The translations under genes were made by a program, and so were the position numbers. The notes beneath the pieces were generated by a model. That model searched no databases. It worked only from the letters and a program-made list of their open reading frames with translations, and had not been told where the DNA came from. From Cybelea sp963824595 (GTDB taxonomy: Bacteria; Vulcanimicrobiota; Vulcanimicrobiia; Vulcanimicrobiales; Vulcanimicrobiaceae), in assembly GCA_963824595.1 (NCBI GenBank), contig CAWGPY010000007.1, forward strand, positions 1 to 64,000: a stretch of 64,000 bases of DNA. Direction: 5' to 3'. Position 1 is the stretch's first letter; every line of letters starts with the position of its first letter. Shown here one piece after another: positions 1-6,865 of this stretch.

Positions 1-447
1 ATTGCCATTCAGGTAAAGCGTTATGCGGACAAGGCACCGAATAGCGCAGTTCAATCCGTTCACACCGGGGCGATCTATTATGGCTGCAGCCGTGCCATTC
101 TAGTTTGCCTCGGAGGCTTTAGCAGAGCCGCGATCGAGGTCGCCCGAGCCGCAAATGTCGAGTTGATAAACGGGGCAGAATACGCCGACATGGTGCATCG
201 GATCGCGCCGTCAAGACAAGGTGCCTTGAGCGTGTTACCGCGAGGCAGATCCTTGCTTCCGATCCTGGGTCTGCTTCTATTCGGCGCAGGAGCGATTGCT
301 TTTGGCGGCGCCTTCGGCCCCATTATCGCCCAAAGTTCAGCGGTTCACACGAGGAACGGGTCAACACTGCTGCTCCTGGCGCTACTAGCATTTGTCGCTA
401 TTTCATTGAGCACGTCAAAAAAGGGCGTTCGGCGGCGGCGACGGTAG
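1..447 (+). CDS. Mrr-type restriction endonuclease domain protein, 5'-truncated by window edge
   Basis: The frame is open from base 1, so the N-terminus lies outside the window. The first ~65 visible residues look like the C-terminal half of an Mrr/type IV restriction nuclease fold. An IQVKR stretch resembles the catalytic Q-x-K motif. It is followed by YYGCSRAILV, a GGFSRAAIEVA helix and a VELINGAEY strand, the usual closing elements of that fold. The remaining ~80 residues are unlike the nuclease: two hydrophobic stretches (around LLPILGLLLFGAGAIAFGG and LLLLALLAFVAIS) end in a basic KKGVRRRRR tail. This suggests a membrane-anchored nuclease, as seen in some Mrr-family proteins with transmembrane segments. 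The gene lies upstream of an excisionase-like gene and an integrase, which fits cargo of a mobile element. The family call rests on my reading of motifs; the missing N-terminus prevents a full domain description. Confidence 0.6.
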   Translation: MAIQVKRYADKAPNSAVQSVHTGAIYYGCSRAILVCLGGFSRAAIEVARAANVELINGAEYADMVHRIAPSRQGALSVLPRGRSLLPILGLLLFGAGAIAFGGAFGPIIAQSSAVHTRNGSTLLLLALLAFVAISLSTSKKGVRRRRR

Positions 448-697
448 CGTCTGACTGGCTCTCGTACTCACGCATTTATTCCGTCCTGACAAAGGTCGAG
501 ACTAACTCGTAGCCAGTAAGGAGCGTGGCGAAATGGCATTATCGGCGGCCAGGAGCCATTTGCCGGGGATCATGCATATCACAGACCTCTCTTAGATTGT
601 AGGCGTTGCTCAAAGTATAGCACGCGCTTCTTAGTCCACAGCGGTTAAGGCGACCGCCAAAACCTCTCCGAATACACAAGTAAAGGGCCTTTACAGA

Positions 698-892
698 ATG
701 GCTATCGCCCTGCGTTTTACCGACCTTCCCGATATCCTTACCCCAAAGCATCTTATGCAGTACCTGCCTATTGGACGTGACACCGTATACCAGGCGCTCA
801 AGTCGCAGGCTATTCGTAACGTCCGCATAGGACAGAAGATCATGGTCACCAAGGCCGCTCTGCGGGACTTCCTCGGCGGCGTCGTAGAATGA
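698..892 (+). CDS. Excisionase-like helix-turn-helix protein
   Basis: A 64-residue protein made almost entirely of a winged-helix DNA-binding fold of the excisionase/MerR-like (HTH_17) type. The pattern LTPKHLMQYLPIGRDTVYQALKS is a helix-turn-helix, followed by a short wing (NVRIGQKIMVTKAALRDFL) in which a strand ending in the usual I-x-K-x-x-L position contacts the minor groove. Such proteins direct an adjacent tyrosine integrase toward excision or act as its repressor. The gene ends 31 bases before the integrase start and is on the same strand, so the two are probably co-transcribed. The start is the ATG at 698; no strong Shine-Dalgarno is visible. Family confidence is good. Whether it is an active directionality factor is inference, because the neighbouring integrase is broken. 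Confidence 0.7.
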   Translation: MAIALRFTDLPDILTPKHLMQYLPIGRDTVYQALKSQAIRNVRIGQKIMVTKAALRDFLGGVVE

Positions 893-923
893 CCATCACG
901 CCAGGACCCCAGGAGGCAAAATA

Positions 924-2178
924 ATGGGGTACCTAAAGCGATTCGGTGACAAGAAGTACCGCATCACCTACAACCTTCTGCCGAAGGACGGCAGGCGGCG
1001 ACAAAAACGCGAGACTCTTGAAGGCGTATCGAAAAGAGAGGCCGAGGCTATTCTCGCACAACGGGAAGCCGAGGTTCTGGCGCAACGGAAGGCGCTGGAG
1101 AATGGAGATCAACCCAAGGACGAGATCAACCTCACGACGCTGTTCGACCTGTTCCTAACTCAGAAGCGAAGCTCGAAGGAAGATAACACCATCCGCCGCT
1201 ACGAGACCTTAGTCAAGCTCTATCTAAAGCCGAGGTTCGGCACCATGCAGGCGAAGCAGCTACGGCCGCATCACCTCATGACTGCCTATTCGGAATGGTT
1301 GGAGAAGGGGCGCGACGGACGTAAGACGGTATCGGCAAAGACGATCCGTCATGCTCACGAACTTCTCCGGAACATTCTGAACTGGGGTGTTCGGCGGGAG
1401 CTTCTGAGCCGCAATGTCGCCGCGCTCGTAGCCGACGATGATCTGCCTAAAGCGGTAGCGCCCAAGCCGCTCGCCCTCACCGAGGACGAACTTCGGAAGC
1501 TGCTGACGGAAGCCAAGAACCCGACCAGCCGATCGAAGAAGCGTGGCTACATATCCGCGCAGCCTTGGTTCTATCCCGCAGTCGTATTCGCGGCCTACAC
1601 CGGAGCCAGGCGCGGTGAAGTCCTCGCGCTTCGCTGGAGTGACGTAGACCTAGCGAATAAGGTCGTCACGATCGCCAGATCGCTGACGGAGCGAATGGTG
1701 TTCAAAGCTCCCGAAGAACGACAAGGCTCGGACGATCGCGCTGCCCGACGCACTCTGCTCCGTGCTCGAATCACACAAGGCAGCGCAGTCACAAGAACGC
1801 GGTTCTTCGGAGCAGCGTACGGGGATCAAGACCTGGTGTTCGCTCACGCGGACGGCTCGCCCATAGACCCTTGGAACTTCGGCCGTGCGGTACTCGACTG
1901 CATCAAGCGGGCGAAGGTCACGCCTATCACGTTGCACGGGTTGCGCGACACCCACGCAAGCCTGTGCGCGAAGGCAGGCGTACCGCTCGAAGTCGTCTCC
2001 AACCGGCTCGGCCATGCGTCTATCGGCGTGACGGCTTGCCCGTTACCTTCACATCTACTCGGACCGAGATGCCGAGGCGGCAAGCGCGTTCGATCGGCTG
2101 GTAGGTAGCGACTACATGAAAAAGACCGAGGCTCTGCGCTGTTGCACTTTTGATGCACAGAGCCTCGGAGTGTCATGA
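924..2178 (+). pseudogene. Tyrosine recombinase (phage-type integrase), broken by three single-base frameshifts
   Basis: The main frame starts at ATG 924 (RBS AGGAGG at 911-916). It has the N-terminal SAM-like region, then the catalytic domain with TGARRGEVLALRWSDVD (first Arg) and LHGLRDTHASL plus LGHASIGVT (His, Arg, His). Three frame shifts interrupt it. Near 1710 (a CCC run) the reading moves to the next frame, which encodes PKNDKARTIALPDALCSVL, the expected family sequence. Near 1800 it returns. Near 2036 (TT) it shifts again, so RYLHIYSDRD with the catalytic tyrosine lies only in the other frame, which runs to TGA 2176-2178. Read straight through, the unshifted frame stops at 2108 without the tyrosine. 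All three sites are 1-base changes and two are in short homopolymers, so either recent decay or sequencing error is possible. The gene abuts the 3' end of a tRNA-Glu, a classic integration site. Confidence 0.85.
2126..2168. repeat. 11-bp perfect inverted repeat at integrase 3' end
   Basis: CCGAGGCTCTG at 2126-2136 is repeated exactly in inverse as CAGAGCCTCGG at 2158-2168, with a 21-base loop. It lies inside the corrected integrase reading frame, 40 bases before the 3' end of tRNA-Glu. There is no T-run on either side, so it is not a textbook intrinsic terminator. It could be a recombinase arm site or a stem that separates the element from the tRNA operon. Confidence 0.55.
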
Positions 2179-2207
2179 AAACTCTTATGGTATAAGGACG
2201 ATTTAAA

Positions 2208-2280
2208 TAGCCCCAGCGGGAGTCGAACCCGCGTTACCGCCGTGAGAGGGCGGCGTCCTAGGCCTCTAGACGATAGGGCC
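2208..2280 (-). tRNA. tRNA-Glu (CTC anticodon)
   Basis: The minus strand folds as a full cloverleaf: acceptor GGCCCTA pairing with TGGGGCT, D-arm with GTCTAGAGGCCTAGGAC, anticodon stem CCGCC/GGCGG around the loop CTCTCAC (anticodon CTC), and a T-arm GCGGG-TTCGACT-CCCGC. The discriminator is A. CCA is not encoded; the bases beyond 2208 are A/T. The 3' end faces the integrase, so this tRNA is the likely attachment site of the element to its left. It lies 3 bases downstream of tRNA-Gln and is probably co-transcribed with it. Confidence 0.93.
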
Positions 2281-2283
2281 GCG

Positions 2284-2355
2284 CTCCCGGGCAAGGACTC
2301 GAACCTCAAACCCCCGGTCCAGAGCCGGGTGCGTTACCGATTACGCCACCCGGGA
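2284..2355 (-). tRNA. tRNA-Gln (CTG anticodon)
   Basis: Minus-strand cloverleaf with acceptor TCCCGGG/CCCGGGA (the U1-A72 pair typical of glutamine tRNAs), anticodon stem CCCGG/CCGGG around loop CTCTGGA (anticodon CTG), and T-arm with GGTTCGAGTCC. Discriminator G; CCA is not encoded. It is the first gene of a two-tRNA unit followed by tRNA-Glu. Confidence 0.93.
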
Positions 2356-2371
2356 ATGCTAGCGACGGTCT

Positions 2372-2401
2372 ATACTACACGGCGTGGGTGGTCTCTTGCA
2401 A
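2372..2401 (-). promoter_or_regulatory. Candidate sigma-70-type promoter of the tRNA-Gln/tRNA-Glu unit
   Basis: On the minus strand TTGCAA (2396-2401) and TAGTAT (2372-2377) are separated by 18 bases, and the -10 lies 16 bases upstream of the tRNA-Gln 5' end. Both hexamers are reasonable matches to consensus. The spacing to a mature tRNA 5' end fits a short leader removed by RNase P. Confidence 0.5.
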
Positions 2402-2727
2402 CTGGCTCGCTTGGCACCCCGGTTGCCGGAAGTTGTGGCCTGGCCATGGCGGTTTGGGCATAGCTCGCGGTCCCCAGTCCATGGTCGCGCCGAGGGCCGT
2501 TAATCCAATCGGCTTTGAATCGATAGCGGCTCGCCCGGCGCTTGCAGCAGACGTTTTCCGATGTTTGCGCGGCTTACCGCTTTTGAGGATCCCAGCGATC
2601 GGGCGATCGAACGGCCCGGTTTTGATTTCCCCAAGCGCGGGCCGAGATCCCCAAAGACCAGCGGCACGCCTCAGATGTATACCCGCTTCGTAGTACGTCG
2701 AGGCGGCCGTATAGTCGTGCAAGCTAC
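2402..2727. other. Gene-free stretch between tRNA promoter and HNH gene
   Basis: No convincing coding sequence, RNA or repeat was found here. Short open frames exist on both strands but lack recognisable domains, ribosome binding sites or the codon bias of neighbouring genes. It has more A/T and less codon-like periodicity than the core genes, which fits degraded mobile-element DNA. Confidence 0.5.
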
Positions 2728-3294
2728 TCAAAGAATAGCCCTACGGATGTTGCGACCCGAGAACGTGGGCGTCTGACTATGGCAGTTGGGGCAGAGCATG
2801 CGCAGGTTTTCAACTCGCCAATCATCCTTTATCCCGTTGATATGATCGATCTGAATGACTAGCTTCTTGCCTTGCCACTCCGCCACCCCACATAACATGC
2901 AGCTATCGGCTAGGACACCTTCTCTTAACAGCTTTTTCTTCTTTAGCCATCGCGACGATCGCGACCGCAAGACCTCGTCGACCGATTTCCTGCTCGGCCG
3001 CGGCGCAAGTTCGCCTCGCTGAACAGCCTTCGTCCAGCTAACGTTGCAGAAGCCGAAGCGAGATTTGCATTCCTGGTAGGAGGCGCCGGAATCGTGGTAT
3101 GCCTGGACTTCGCACCAGTCGTATCGCCGGCGACGATCGTGGAATCGGGCAGGGCTCACGCGCAAGGCTCCGCGGCGGATCGCCTTAATCCACGCCGTAT
3201 GCGTGAATCCAAAACGCCGGGAACACTCGACGAAGCCGTGCCTTTCATCGTGATACGCTTGAATCGCGTTCCAATCGTGCATTAATTTCGGCAT
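2728..3294 (-). CDS. HNH endonuclease with duplicated N-terminal helix-turn-helix-like repeats
   Basis: A 188-residue protein. The C-terminal ~75 residues are an HNH nuclease: CMLCG and CPNCHSQT supply the zinc-binding cysteine pairs, IQIDHINGIKDD holds the catalytic histidine, and WRVENLRMLCPNC gives the N-x-x-L-x-x-L-C-x-x-C signature. The N-terminal half is two copies of a ~38-residue unit, residues ~8-46 (DWNAIQAYHD...AIRRGAL) and ~58-97 (DWCEVQAYHD...AVQRGEL). Each predicts two helices with an E-C-x-x-R-F-G-F turn, probably a DNA-reading helix-turn-helix. A basic linker (RWLKKKKLL) joins the two halves. Free-standing HNH proteins of this kind occur in phages and as homing nucleases. It sits beside a tRNA-borne integration site, so it may belong to the same or an older element. 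Biological target unknown. Confidence 0.75.
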   Translation of the reverse strand: MPKLMHDWNAIQAYHDERHGFVECSRRFGFTHTAWIKAIRRGALRVSPARFHDRRRRYDWCEVQAYHDSGASYQECKSRFGFCNVSWTKAVQRGELAPRPSRKSVDEVLRSRSSRWLKKKKLLREGVLADSCMLCGVAEWQGKKLVIQIDHINGIKDDWRVENLRMLCPNCHSQTPTFSGRNIRRAIL

Positions 3295-3334
3295 GCGTCA
3301 ATGCTACGCAAGCGAAGTGCCAACAGGGTGGCAT

Positions 3335-3379
3335 CGTCCTTCGACACGCGCGCCTTTGGCGCGCTGCTCAGGATGACAA
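3335..3379. repeat. Intergenic hairpin element with GTCCTTCGAC / CAGGATGACA ends
   Basis: GTCCTTCGACAC is followed by a perfect 7-bp stem (GCGCGCC 3348-3354 and GGCGCGC 3358-3364, TTT loop) and then GCTCAGGATGACA. Sequences joining CCTTCGAC to CTCAGGATGAC in this way are, from general experience, common dispersed intergenic repeats in many bacteria. Only one copy was noticed in this window, so its repeat status rests on that recollection. It lies just upstream of a sugar nucleotidyltransferase gene. Confidence 0.4.
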
Positions 3380-3400
3380 TTCTTAGTGGCCGACGAACGC

Positions 3401-3406
3401 TATAAC
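3401..3406 (+). promoter_or_regulatory. Candidate -10 element TATAAC immediately upstream of a start codon
   Basis: TATAAC ends 4 bases before the ATG at 3411. No Shine-Dalgarno lies between them, so the transcript would begin at or very near the start codon (leaderless). No good -35 hexamer is visible at 16-18 bases. Confidence 0.4.
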
Positions 3407-3410
3407 TACC

Positions 3411-4496
3411 ATGCAGGCAATCGTTTTGGTCGGAGGCGAAGGCACGCGGCTGCGGCCGCTGACGTACGGCACGCCCAAGCCGATGGTGCCGATCATGAAC
3501 GTACCGTTCCTCGCGCGCACGCTCGAGCGGCTGTACGCGGCGGAGATTCGCGACGTCATTCTCGCGGCGGGTTACATGCCGCAGTCCATCGTGGATTACT
3601 TCGGCGACGGCACGCGGCTCAACATGAAGATCACCTACGCGATCGAGGCGACGCCGCTCGGAACGGCGGGCGCCCTGAAGAACGTCGAGCAGCACGTCAC
3701 CGGACCGTTCTTCGTGCTCAACGGCGACATCCTCACCAGCCTCGACCTGCGCGCGATGCGCCAGTATCATCACGAGAAGGGCGGCCTCGGCACGCTGCAT
3801 CTGATCCGCGTCGAGGATCCGTCGCCGTTCGGCTGCGTCGTGCACGACGCCAGCGGCCGCGTCACTGCGTTCGTCGAGAAACCGCCGAAGGGACAGGAGC
3901 CGACCAACGAGATCAACGCCGGCACGTATCTGCTCGAGCGCGAGATTCTCGATCTCATCCCCACCGGCAAGAACGTCTCCGTCGAGCGCTCCACGTTCCC
4001 CGAGGCGATCGCCAACGGCAGCGCGCTCTACGCCTTCACCACCGATGACTACTGGCTCGATCTGGGGCGGCCGGAACAGTATCTGGCCGCGCATCGCGAC
4101 GTGCTCAGCGGCGCGATGCCGCTCACCGTCGAGCCCGGCATCAGCGGCGACGGCAGCGACGTGCTGCGCGGCCATCCCGGCGTGATCCCGCCCGTCCACG
4201 CCGCCGCCGACGTCGTGGTGGATGCCAGCGCGAAGATCGGCCCGAACGTCGTCCTCGGTCAGGGCTGCAGCGTCGGCGCGGGCGCCGTCGTGCGCGAGTC
4301 GGTGCTGTGGGAACGCGTCAGCGTCGGTGCCGATGCGGTCATAGAAGAAGCGATCGTCGCGAGCGGCGTGACCATCGGCGCGGCGGCGCACGTCGCCAAA
4401 GGCAGCGTCATCGGTCACGACGTCGCCATCGATCCCGGCGCCCAGCTCGAGCCGGGTGCCCGGCTCGGTTCACCGGCCGAAAACCTATCAGGCTAG
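3411..4496 (+). CDS. NDP-sugar pyrophosphorylase, mannose-1-phosphate guanylyltransferase type
   Basis: A 361-residue, two-domain nucleotidyltransferase. Residues 1-~235 are the nucleotide-binding fold: the signature LVGGEGTRLRPLT near the N-terminus with the catalytic Arg and KPMVP, then VLNGDILTS (metal-binding Asp), FVEKP (sugar-phosphate Lys) and WLDLGRPEQY. Residues ~260-355 are hexapeptide-type repeats (ASAKIGPNVVLGQGCSVGAGAVV and similar) forming a left-handed beta-helix. This architecture is typical of GDP-mannose or related pyrophosphorylases that make activated sugar from NTP and sugar-1-phosphate. The gene is followed by a GT4 glycosyltransferase and a putative glycosidase, which points to polysaccharide or glycoside synthesis. 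A second homologue lies at 13589. The exact sugar and nucleotide cannot be settled from sequence; glucose-1-phosphate specificity remains possible. Confidence 0.85.
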   Translation: MQAIVLVGGEGTRLRPLTYGTPKPMVPIMNVPFLARTLERLYAAEIRDVILAAGYMPQSIVDYFGDGTRLNMKITYAIEATPLGTAGALKNVEQHVTGPFFVLNGDILTSLDLRAMRQYHHEKGGLGTLHLIRVEDPSPFGCVVHDASGRVTAFVEKPPKGQEPTNEINAGTYLLEREILDLIPTGKNVSVERSTFPEAIANGSALYAFTTDDYWLDLGRPEQYLAAHRDVLSGAMPLTVEPGISGDGSDVLRGHPGVIPPVHAAADVVVDASAKIGPNVVLGQGCSVGAGAVVRESVLWERVSVGADAVIEEAIVASGVTIGAAAHVAKGSVIGHDVAIDPGAQLEPGARLGSPAENLSG

Positions 4497-4573
4497 CGAC
4501 CAAGCGCTCGGTTTACCACGCATCTCGGGCGGGGTAGACTGAGGTCCTACAGGTGGAGGAGACCGTCAACCAC

Positions 4574-5746
4574 ATGCTACCCCCGCGCGCCATCTTCTTG
4601 GGTTCCTACCCGCCGCGTGAGTGCGGCATCGCGACGTTTACCAAGGATATGGTCGACGCGTACGATCGCGCCTTCGGCTTCAAGAGCCCCGTTATCGCCA
4701 TTGACGAGCCGGGCGCCGAAGTGCGCCGATACGGCCCCGACGTCGTGGGCCGGATCGCGGAGGAGAAGCGCGAGAGTTACGCAGCCGCGGCGCGGTTCGT
4801 CAACGATTATCCCGTCGATCTCGTCAACGTTCAGCACGAATACGGCCTCTTCGGCGGCGAGCGCGGCGAGTGGCTCGTCGATTTCCTGCGCGCGGTCGAG
4901 AAGCCCGTCGTCCTGACGATGCACACCGTGCTGCCCGAGCCGGACGAAGCCTACCTCCGGGTGACGCGCGCCCTCTGCGAACACGCGTCGAGGGTCGTCT
5001 CGCTGTCCGCCACCGGACGCGGCCTGCTCGAAACGGTCTACGGCATCGATCCGCAGTTGCTCGAAGTGATCCATCACGGCGTGCCCGACGTTCCGTTCTC
5101 GGACACGTCCGCCGCAAAGGCCTCGTTCGGCATCGGCCTGCGCACCGTCATCTGCACGTTCGGCCTCATCAGCCGCGGCAAGGGGCTGGAATACGCGATC
5201 GAGGCGATGCGCGGCGTCGTCAAGCGCCATCCCGAGACGCTCTATCTCATCCTCGGCGAAACGCATCCGGTCGTCCGGCGTCACGAGGGCGAATCGTATC
5301 GCGAATCGCTCACCTCGATGGTCCACGAGTACGGCCTGCACTACAACGTGCAGCTCGTCGACAAGTATCTGGACTTCGACGAAGTCGTCAGCTACCTCGC
5401 GGCCACCGACATCTACCTCACGCCGTACCTCAACCCGGCACAGATCGTCAGCGGAACGCTGGCGTATGCCGTCGGCTGCGGCAAGGCGATCGTCTCCACG
5501 CCGTACCTCTACGCGCAGGAGCTGCTCGCGCACAACCGCGGTTTCCTGTGCGAGTTCCGCGACGCGCCCTCGATCGCGTCGAACCTCAACTCGCTCCTCG
5601 ACGACCCCGCGCTGCGGCGGGCCACCGAGCGCCGCGCGTATCGTTTCGGCCGGCAGATGACGTGGCCGCACGTCGCCGTGGAGTACGGGCAGCTTTTCGG
5701 CGAGCTCTGCCCGCGCGATCCCATCGAACTGGTGCCCTCTGCCTAG
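4574..5746 (+). CDS. GT4-family glycosyltransferase
   Basis: About 390 residues with two Rossmann domains of a GT-B glycosyltransferase. The N-terminal domain opens with FLGSYPPRECGIATFT, the family's acceptor-side loop, and contains VNVQHEYGLFGG. The C-terminal domain begins near TVICTFGLISRGKGLEYAIEA, where the G-x-x-x-x-x-K-G segment binds the nucleotide-sugar phosphate, and contains YLTPYLNPAQIVSGTLAYAVGCGKAIVSTPY in place of the E-x7-E motif of other GT4 enzymes. No membrane segment, so it should be cytoplasmic. I chose ATG 4574 because the upstream GTG at 4553 falls inside a purine-rich GGTGGAGG that looks like the ribosome binding site; GTG 4553 would add 7 residues. It lies downstream of a sugar pyrophosphorylase, which may feed it GDP-mannose. 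Acceptor unknown. Confidence 0.85.
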   Translation: MLPPRAIFLGSYPPRECGIATFTKDMVDAYDRAFGFKSPVIAIDEPGAEVRRYGPDVVGRIAEEKRESYAAAARFVNDYPVDLVNVQHEYGLFGGERGEWLVDFLRAVEKPVVLTMHTVLPEPDEAYLRVTRALCEHASRVVSLSATGRGLLETVYGIDPQLLEVIHHGVPDVPFSDTSAAKASFGIGLRTVICTFGLISRGKGLEYAIEAMRGVVKRHPETLYLILGETHPVVRRHEGESYRESLTSMVHEYGLHYNVQLVDKYLDFDEVVSYLAATDIYLTPYLNPAQIVSGTLAYAVGCGKAIVSTPYLYAQELLAHNRGFLCEFRDAPSIASNLNSLLDDPALRRATERRAYRFGRQMTWPHVAVEYGQLFGELCPRDPIELVPSA

Positions 5747-5807
5747 GGCGCGCCCGCCCGCAGCGCCGCCGCTCGATTATCTCGCCGCGCTGTCCGACGA
5801 CGTCGGC

Positions 5808-6797
5808 GTGCTGCAGCACGCCGCGGAGAACGTGCCGAACCGGGCGTTCGGCTATTGCACCGACGACGTCGCGCGCGCGTTCGTAGTCGCGCTCCAACAG
5901 CTGCGCCTCTCGCCGAACGACAAGCTCGCGCAGCGCCTGGCGGGGACGTACCTCGCGTTCCTGCACCACGCGCAACTCGACGACGGCCGCTTTCACAACT
6001 TCATGCATTACGACCGCACCTGGCTCGACGAAGTCGGGACGCACGACAGCTGCGGCCGCGCGATCTGGGCCGTCGGCTACGGCGTCGCCAACGCGCCGTC
6101 GGAGAGTTGGCGACGGGTATGCGCCGCGATGCTCGATCGCGCCCTGCCGGCGCTGCAGTGGCTCGAGTACATTCGCTCGCGCGCCTATGCCGCACTCGGC
6201 CTCGCGGCCGCGCAGGCCGGCGCCGCGAACGCGAGCTACGCTGCCGCCCTGCACCGGATGGCCGGCGAGATCCTCGCCTCGTACGAAGGCACCGCATCCG
6301 ACGGCTGGCGCTGGTTCGAAACCGCCATGACCTACGACAACGCACGCCTGCCCGAGGCCCTGATCCGGGCCGGGAGCGCGCTCTCGGAGTCCCGCTACAC
6401 CGACGCGGGCCTGGCGGCCCTCGCCTTCTACGAGGGCGAGACGCTCGAAAACGGCGTCTTCGTGCCGGTCGGCAATAACGGCTGGTACGAATGCGGCGGC
6501 GTTCGCGCGCGCTACGACCAGCAGCCGCTCGAGGCGTGCGCGATGGTTGACGCCGAGCTCGCCGCGTTCGACGCGACCGGCGGCGCCGGCCGCTTCGCGG
6601 CGGCGGAGGTCGCGCTGGGATGGTATTACGGCAAGAATTCGCGGGGCGTCACGATGGCGAACGGCGGCGGATGTTACGATGGGCTCGGAGAAGACAGCGT
6701 CAACACCAATATGGGTGCCGAATCGACGCTCGCGCTGCTCTCCGCGGCCTATACGATGGCGGCTCGACGGGCTCGGGTGCTGCACGCGGTGCGCTAA
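5808..6797 (+). CDS. Putative (alpha/alpha)-barrel glycoside-processing protein
   Basis: At least 329 residues, rich in Trp, Tyr and paired helices, as in (alpha/alpha)6-barrel glycosidases and epimerases. Markers include YCTDDVARAFV near the N-terminus, HNFMHYDRTW, GTHDSCGRAIWAVG, WRWFETAMTYDNARLPEAL and NGWYECGG. The acidic pairs in several of these segments are plausible catalytic positions. It sits directly after a GT4 glycosyltransferase, a pairing I recall for this family, so it probably trims or processes the product of that enzyme. GTG 5808 is the first canonical start in frame. The open frame extends upstream into the glycosyltransferase stop region with similar-looking sequence (LDYLAALSDDVG), so the true N-terminus may be longer via an unusual start or a frame error. 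No signal peptide. Reaction unknown. Confidence 0.6.
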   Translation: MLQHAAENVPNRAFGYCTDDVARAFVVALQQLRLSPNDKLAQRLAGTYLAFLHHAQLDDGRFHNFMHYDRTWLDEVGTHDSCGRAIWAVGYGVANAPSESWRRVCAAMLDRALPALQWLEYIRSRAYAALGLAAAQAGAANASYAAALHRMAGEILASYEGTASDGWRWFETAMTYDNARLPEALIRAGSALSESRYTDAGLAALAFYEGETLENGVFVPVGNNGWYECGGVRARYDQQPLEACAMVDAELAAFDATGGAGRFAAAEVALGWYYGKNSRGVTMANGGGCYDGLGEDSVNTNMGAESTLALLSAAYTMAARRARVLHAVR

Positions 6798-6865
6798 CTC
6801 TGCGGCAAACGTCGCATCGCCGTCGCGGACCAGGCGAATTTCAGCCCGGCGTCGAAACGCCATAA

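Noticed and set aside
2242..2776. Small plus-strand frames over and after the tRNA-Glu/tRNA-Gln pair.
   Set aside because: They run through tRNA genes or have no domain, ribosome binding site or codon bias.
3282..4418. Long open minus-strand frame opposite the nucleotidyltransferase.
   Set aside because: It is the mirror of a GC-rich gene, has an Arg/Asp-rich low-complexity product with no domain, and conflicts with a clear enzyme on the plus strand.
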